10,384 nt of DNA from UBA1732 sp045114235 (GTDB lineage Bacteria > Verrucomicrobiota > Lentisphaeria > Victivallales > UBA1829). The first letter of the stretch is position 1; every line of letters starts with the position of its first letter. Position numbers and translations under genes: made by a program. Positions 6,808 through 10,384 of this stretch are shown piece after piece. The DNA lies in NCBI GenBank assembly GCA_045114235.1, contig JBGUKB010000161.1:1-10384 (forward strand), read 5' to 3'. The notes below the pieces were generated by a model. It made no database searches and was not told where the DNA came from. It worked only from the letters and a program-made list of their open reading frames with translations.

Positions 6808-6842
6808 AAAAAACGGAAAAAACACGAAAAAAACGCGAAAAA
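6808..6842. promoter_or_regulatory. Helically phased A-tracts upstream of the tRNA-Thr/tuf promoter
   Basis: Four A-runs occur at 6808-6813, 6817-6822, 6827-6833 and 6838-6842, with centres 9, 10.5 and 10 bases apart, close to one DNA turn. Such phasing gives intrinsic curvature and, placed right before a -35 element, typically works as an UP element binding the RNA polymerase alpha subunits. The remaining part of this gap (6716-6807) shows nothing I can identify. Confidence 0.6.
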
Positions 6843-6846
6843 GTGC

Positions 6847-6874
6847 TTGCATTTCCCGGAATCCGTGATATATT
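6847..6874 (+). promoter_or_regulatory. Sigma-70-like promoter for the tRNA-Thr-tuf cluster
   Basis: TTGCAT (6847-6852) and TATATT (6869-6874) are separated by 16 bases. The start would be near 6881, about 55 bases before the mature tRNA-Thr. No other promoter is evident before tuf, so it probably drives the tRNA, tuf and perhaps the whole ribosomal cluster. Confidence 0.65.
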
Positions 6875-6935
6875 ATCTTTCTATTGCGCTTTGAAACCGG
6901 GTGCTTCGCTTCAGTTTTGAGTGCAATCTGGTGAT

Positions 6936-7011
<76 letters not shown>

Positions 7012-7053
7012 CTTTCCCGAATCATACAACACCTTTTAACATAAAAACAAAAC

Positions 7054-7086
7054 TTCGGCGCAGACCGCCGAAAAACTCCTAAGGAG
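7054..7086 (+). promoter_or_regulatory. tuf leader hairpin and ribosome binding site
   Basis: TTCGGCG (7054-7060) and CGCCGAA (7066-7072) form a perfect 7-base stem with a CAGAC loop. Just after it, CTCC (7076-7079) can pair weakly with GGAG (7083-7086) of the ribosome binding site AAGGAG that serves the ATG at 7094. The strong hairpin may mark processing between tRNA and mRNA or protect the tuf mRNA 5' end. Confidence 0.45.
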
Positions 7087-7093
7087 ATCAAAA

Positions 7094-8299
<1,206 letters not shown>

Positions 8300-8330
8300 C
8301 ATCAACTCCGTCCCGCTGCGGATTTTCTCT

Positions 8331-8364
8331 GCCGCCGGTTCGCCTCGAATGGAGGGCCGGCGGC
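8331..8364 (+). other. GC-rich hairpin between tuf and rpmG
   Basis: GCCGCCGG (8331-8338) and CCGGCGGC (8357-8364) are perfect complements, with an inner CCTC/GAGG pairing (8343-8346 with 8352-8355). It lies 31 bases after the tuf stop. No U-tract follows, so full termination is unlikely. Partial attenuation, or mRNA processing separating very abundant tuf from the downstream genes, would fit. Confidence 0.5.
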
Positions 8365-8404
8365 GTGAATCAATCAACAGCGGACGAAGAAAGCAGATAC
8401 CGCC

Positions 8405-8554
8405 ATGCGCGAAATCATCATTCTTGAATGCACCGAGTGCAAACGCCGGAACTATACGACGACCAAGGAGAAGAAGAATACTCCCGGCCGTTTCGAGATC
8501 AAGAAGTTCTGCAAGTTTGAACGGAAGCACACCATTCACAAGGAATGCCGCTGA
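8405..8554 (+). CDS. rpmG: 50S ribosomal protein L33
   Basis: This short gene encodes 49 residues beginning MREIIILECTECKRRNYTTT and ending KHTIHKECR, matching the length and pattern of L33, a small protein of the large ribosomal subunit near the E site. The first zinc-binding pair is intact (Cys9, Cys12). The second, normally CxxC, reads CKFE, so Cys36 is present but the fourth ligand position is Glu39. A Cys at 48 might substitute. The gene lies between tuf and tRNA-Trp-secE, where rpmG is commonly found, which supports the identification. No clear ribosome binding site precedes the ATG (only GAAGAAAG some 14-21 bases upstream). Confidence 0.95.
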   Translation: MREIIILECTECKRRNYTTTKEKKNTPGRFEIKKFCKFERKHTIHKECR

Positions 8555-8561
8555 CCTCGCA

Positions 8562-8583
8562 GGCGCGCCTTCGCGGGTGCGCC
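8562..8583 (+). other. Hairpin between rpmG and tRNA-Trp
   Basis: GGCGCGCC (8562-8569) pairs with GGTGCGCC (8576-8583), eight pairs including one G-U, around TTCGCG. It lies 7 bases past the rpmG stop and 40 bases before tRNA-Trp, with no U-tract. It may stabilise the 3' end left after tRNA excision. Confidence 0.45.
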
Positions 8584-8623
8584 GCGTGAAGTCCGGGCGT
8601 TCCGGCTATTCAGTTCGTTACGC

Positions 8624-8699
8624 AGGAGTGTAGCTCAGTTGGTAGAGCAGCGGTCTCCAAAACCGCAGGTCGTGAGTTCGAGACTCTCCGCTCCTGCCA
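8624..8699 (+). tRNA. tRNA-Trp (anticodon CCA)
   Basis: The 76-base cloverleaf has acceptor arms AGGAGTG and CGCTCCT (one G-U pair), D-arm GCTCAGTTGGTAGAGC, anticodon stem GCGGT/ACCGC enclosing CTCCAAA (anticodon CCA), a T-loop TTCGAGA, discriminator G and an encoded CCA. tRNA-Trp directly before secE is a widely conserved arrangement. It must be cut out of the cluster transcript, as no promoter of its own is seen. Confidence 0.98.
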
Positions 8700-8782
8700 T
8701 TTCATTTTCAGACAGAGGATTCGAGTAACGGGTTTCGGATGGGGCCCGGGCGGCGCAAAAGCCGCGAAAACAGTAGCAAGCT

Positions 8783-8989
8783 ATGGACAACAACCTCAGT
8801 TTTTTCGGAAAAATACGGTCTTTCATCGAACGGACCATGGATGAGATGAGAAAGTGCACCTGGCCGACCCGGGAACAGCTCCTGGAGTCCACGGTGCTTG
8901 TCCTCGTTGTCATGGCTGTGTCCTCCGCGTACATCGCCGGAGTCGACCAGATCCTCTATCACGTCATCAACTATTTAATCTCTTTCTAA
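8783..8989 (+). CDS. secE: Preprotein translocase subunit SecE
   Basis: SecE clamps SecY in the inner-membrane Sec translocon. The 68-residue protein is the short single-helix form usual outside the enterobacteria. An amphipathic N-terminal part (FFGKIRSFIERTMDEMRK) leads to the family signature CTWPTREQLLEST (25-37), followed by one transmembrane segment at about 37-60. The order tRNA-Trp-secE-nusG-rplK-rplA is strongly conserved and confirms the call. No good ribosome binding site precedes the ATG; a small GCGGC/GCCGC hairpin (8750-8765) ends 17 bases upstream. nusG begins 18 bases after the stop, so the two are surely cotranscribed. Confidence 0.97.
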   Translation: MDNNLSFFGKIRSFIERTMDEMRKCTWPTREQLLESTVLVLVVMAVSSAYIAGVDQILYHVINYLISF

Positions 8990-9007
8990 TCGGGGCCGGT
9001 GAATCCC

Positions 9008-9616
9008 ATGAAGACAGACGAAGAAAAACAGCTCGAACCTGTTGACCGCAGCAAAGGCCAGTGGTACGTTCTTCAGACCGGTACCGGCCGCGAAAACAAG
9101 GTCAAGGAAGCGATTGAAGGCAAGCTTCTCCAGGAGCCCGGCGCGGTTCCCGTGTATGAAGTGATCATCCCCGTCCGCAAATTCATTGACCCGAAAACCC
9201 AGCGTACCGTCACCAGCAAGATCCATCCGAACTACGTCTACGTGCGGATGGACCTCTACAAGGAAGACGGCGAGATCAACGAGGTCGTGTGGTATTTCGT
9301 GCGCGGCATCGCCGGCGTGACCCGTTTCGTCGGCGATCCCGAACACCCGATGCCGATCACGGACGACGAGGTGAAGGACCTCCTTCACACGGTCGATACG
9401 CTGAAGGACGGCGCGACGCTTCCGCCTCCGCCCTCGTGGCTGGTGGTCGGCACGCGCGTCAGAGTCGAGGACCGCGACTGCGTGTTCAACGGTTCCGACG
9501 GCAAGATCATAGAGGTCGATCCCGAACATGCGAAACTCAAACTGATGATTTCGATCTTTGAGCGGGATACTCCTGTTGAATTGGAGTTTGGGCAGGTCGG
9601 TCCGTGCGAAGATTGA
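9008..9616 (+). CDS. nusG: Transcription termination/antitermination protein NusG
   Basis: NusG binds RNA polymerase and links it to Rho or the leading ribosome. From the ATG at 9008 the protein has 202 residues. The NGN domain begins at QWYVLQTGTGRENKVKEAIE (18-37) and includes IHPNYVYVRMDL (72-83) and VRGIAGVTRFVGD (98-110). A Pro-rich linker (139-142) leads to the KOW domain (about 147-197), which ends IFERDTPVELEFGQV. In the KOW domain the usual GPF turn is replaced by DRDCVF, a modest divergence. GTG at 8999 is an in-frame alternative, but GGTGA fits better as a weak ribosome binding site for the ATG. It sits between secE and rplK as in most bacteria. Confidence 0.97.
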   Translation: MKTDEEKQLEPVDRSKGQWYVLQTGTGRENKVKEAIEGKLLQEPGAVPVYEVIIPVRKFIDPKTQRTVTSKIHPNYVYVRMDLYKEDGEINEVVWYFVRGIAGVTRFVGDPEHPMPITDDEVKDLLHTVDTLKDGATLPPPPSWLVVGTRVRVEDRDCVFNGSDGKIIEVDPEHAKLKLMISIFERDTPVELEFGQVGPCED

Positions 9617-9653
9617 CGCACGAATCGAACAAACATACTAAACATATCGTAGT

Positions 9654-9696
9654 CCGCAAGGTGGAAGAATTCCTGCCGGTTCGTACCAGCTTGCGG
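9654..9696 (+). promoter_or_regulatory. Probable L1-binding autoregulatory leader of rplK-rplA
   Basis: CCGCAAG (9654-9660) and CTTGCGG (9690-9696) form a perfect 7-base stem. It encloses GTGGAAG (9661-9667) and CGGTTCGTACCA (9677-9688), where GGT and ACC can extend the pairing around an internal loop. In many bacteria ribosomal protein L1 represses its own operon by binding a leader that mimics its 23S rRNA site, with GTGGNAG facing a CCGTT-ACCA side. The position, 13 bases before the rplK ATG and overlapping nothing coding, fits. I compared it from memory only. Confidence 0.55.
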
Positions 9697-9709
9697 TGTG
9701 GAGACAGAA

Positions 9710-10138
9710 ATGGCGAAAAAGGTAACTGCGGAAATCCGTTTGCAGATCCCGGCCGGCGATGCGAAACCGTCGCCCCCGGTAGGCCCCGCGCTCGGCCAGG
9801 CCGGCGTGAACATCATGGGCTTCTGCAAGCAGTTTAACGCTGCGACTCAGTCACAGGCCGGGATGATCATTCCGGTCGTGATCACCGTCTACCAGGATCG
9901 TTCTTTCACATTTGTCACGAAGTCTCCGCCGGCTGCTGAGCTCATCAAGAAGCTGGCGAACATCCCGAGCGGGTCCCACAACCCCGGCCGCGAATCGGCC
10001 GGAAAGATCACCCGCGCGCAGATCAAGCAGATCGTGGAAATGAAAAAGAAAGACATCAACGCCCGAAGCGAGGAAGCCGCGATGCGCGTCATCGAGGGTA
10101 CTGCCCGCAGTATGGGTATCGAGGTGGTAGATGCCTAA
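9710..10138 (+). CDS. rplK: 50S ribosomal protein L11
   Basis: L11 forms part of the GTPase-associated centre of the large subunit, where it binds 23S rRNA and interacts with elongation factors. The 142-residue length is normal. The N-terminal domain shows LQIPAGDAKPSPPVGPALGQ and GVNIMGFCKQFNAAT, and the rRNA-binding C-terminal domain shows KITRAQIKQIVEMKKKDINA and ends in RVIEGTARSMGIEV. ATG at 9710 is preferred to the in-frame GTG at 9698, because GGAG lies 6 bases before it and MAKKV is the usual start. The stop codon overlaps the rplA start by eight bases, implying coupled translation. Confidence 0.98.
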   Translation: MAKKVTAEIRLQIPAGDAKPSPPVGPALGQAGVNIMGFCKQFNAATQSQAGMIIPVVITVYQDRSFTFVTKSPPAAELIKKLANIPSGSHNPGRESAGKITRAQIKQIVEMKKKDINARSEEAAMRVIEGTARSMGIEVVDA

Positions 10139-10384
10139 AAGAAGCAAACTTTACAGAGCACAGCTGGAGCGTTTCGACAAGCTCAAACGCTACTCGCTGG
10201 CCGAGGCGGCCGCGCTGCTCAAGGAACTCCCGAGCGTGAAGTTCGACCAGACGGTCGAAATCGCTTTCAAGCTCGGCGTCGACCCGAAGCAGACCGACCA
10301 GACCGTCCGCGGAGCCGTCGCGCTCCCGCGCGGTACCGGCAAGGAAGTGCGTGTCGTGGTCATCGCGGACGACGACAAGTTCCG
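10131..10384 (+). CDS. rplA: 50S ribosomal protein L1, N-terminal part (cut by window end)
   Basis: The visible 84 residues begin MPKRSKLYRAQLERFDKLKR and include SLAEAAALLKELPSVKFDQT, VEIAFKLGVDPKQTDQTVRG and VALPRGTGKEVRVVVIADDD, the characteristic N-terminal region of L1, the mobile-stalk protein that binds 23S rRNA and in many bacteria represses its own operon. The ATG overlaps the end of rplK (10131-10138), and GAGGTGG inside rplK serves as ribosome binding site. About two thirds of the protein lies beyond the window. Confidence 0.97.
   Translation, partial: MPKRSKLYRAQLERFDKLKRYSLAEAAALLKELPSVKFDQTVEIAFKLGVDPKQTDQTVRGAVALPRGTGKEVRVVVIADDDKF

Noticed and set aside
8999..9001. GTG start for nusG and a similar GTG (9698) for rplK
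   Set aside because: In each case an ATG follows within 12 bases with a better placed ribosome binding site; for rplK, MAKKV is also the usual family start.

Overview
This is a chromosomal window from a GC-rich bacterium, very probably of the Planctomycetes-Verrucomicrobia-Chlamydiae (PVC) group and perhaps Lentisphaerae-like. The main clue is an EF-Tu whose switch I reads RRDATKILTIATSHVEY where most bacteria have RGITI; I recall a similar RDATK-type switch in planctomycete EF-Tu. The taxonomy comes from memory of the families, not from a search.

The window has two halves that are transcribed away from each other from about 5,830-6,080. The left half (1-5,759, minus strand) carries, in order of transcription, a UPF1-like superfamily 1 helicase, an LD-carboxypeptidase of family S66 (murein recycling), a site-2-type intramembrane zinc protease (M50), a 206-residue membrane-anchored protein of unknown function with an Arg/Gly-rich linker, and a membrane-bound HExxH protein that runs off the left edge. 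Promoters can be read in front of the helicase, in front of the carboxypeptidase-protease pair, and in front of the 206-residue protein. The last two genes probably form one unit.

The right half (6,050-10,384, plus strand) begins with a small, strongly promoted lipoprotein gene resembling the TRL-like family. Its codon use is like that of EF-Tu and it has its own intrinsic terminator. A 330-base gap follows, holding an 89-base nested inverted repeat, helically phased A-tracts and a promoter. Then comes the classic translation and secretion cluster: tRNA-Thr(GGT), tuf, rpmG, tRNA-Trp(CCA), secE, nusG, rplK and rplA (cut by the right edge). No promoter is obvious between tRNA-Thr and rplA, so the cluster may be read as one long transcript. 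GC-rich hairpins lie before tuf, between tuf and rpmG, and before tRNA-Trp. A likely L1 autoregulatory leader precedes rplK.

Five sigma-70-like promoters share one design: a TTG-starting -35, a 16-17 base spacer, and a -10 of TATATT (four cases) or TATAGT (one). Most genes are ordinary housekeeping genes. The less ordinary items are the nested inverted repeat at 6,627-6,715, the highly expressed TRL-like lipoprotein, the divergent EF-Tu switch I, the L33 protein missing a zinc-ligand cysteine, and the two unassigned envelope proteins at the left. I found no CRISPR array, insertion sequence, prophage gene or defence system.
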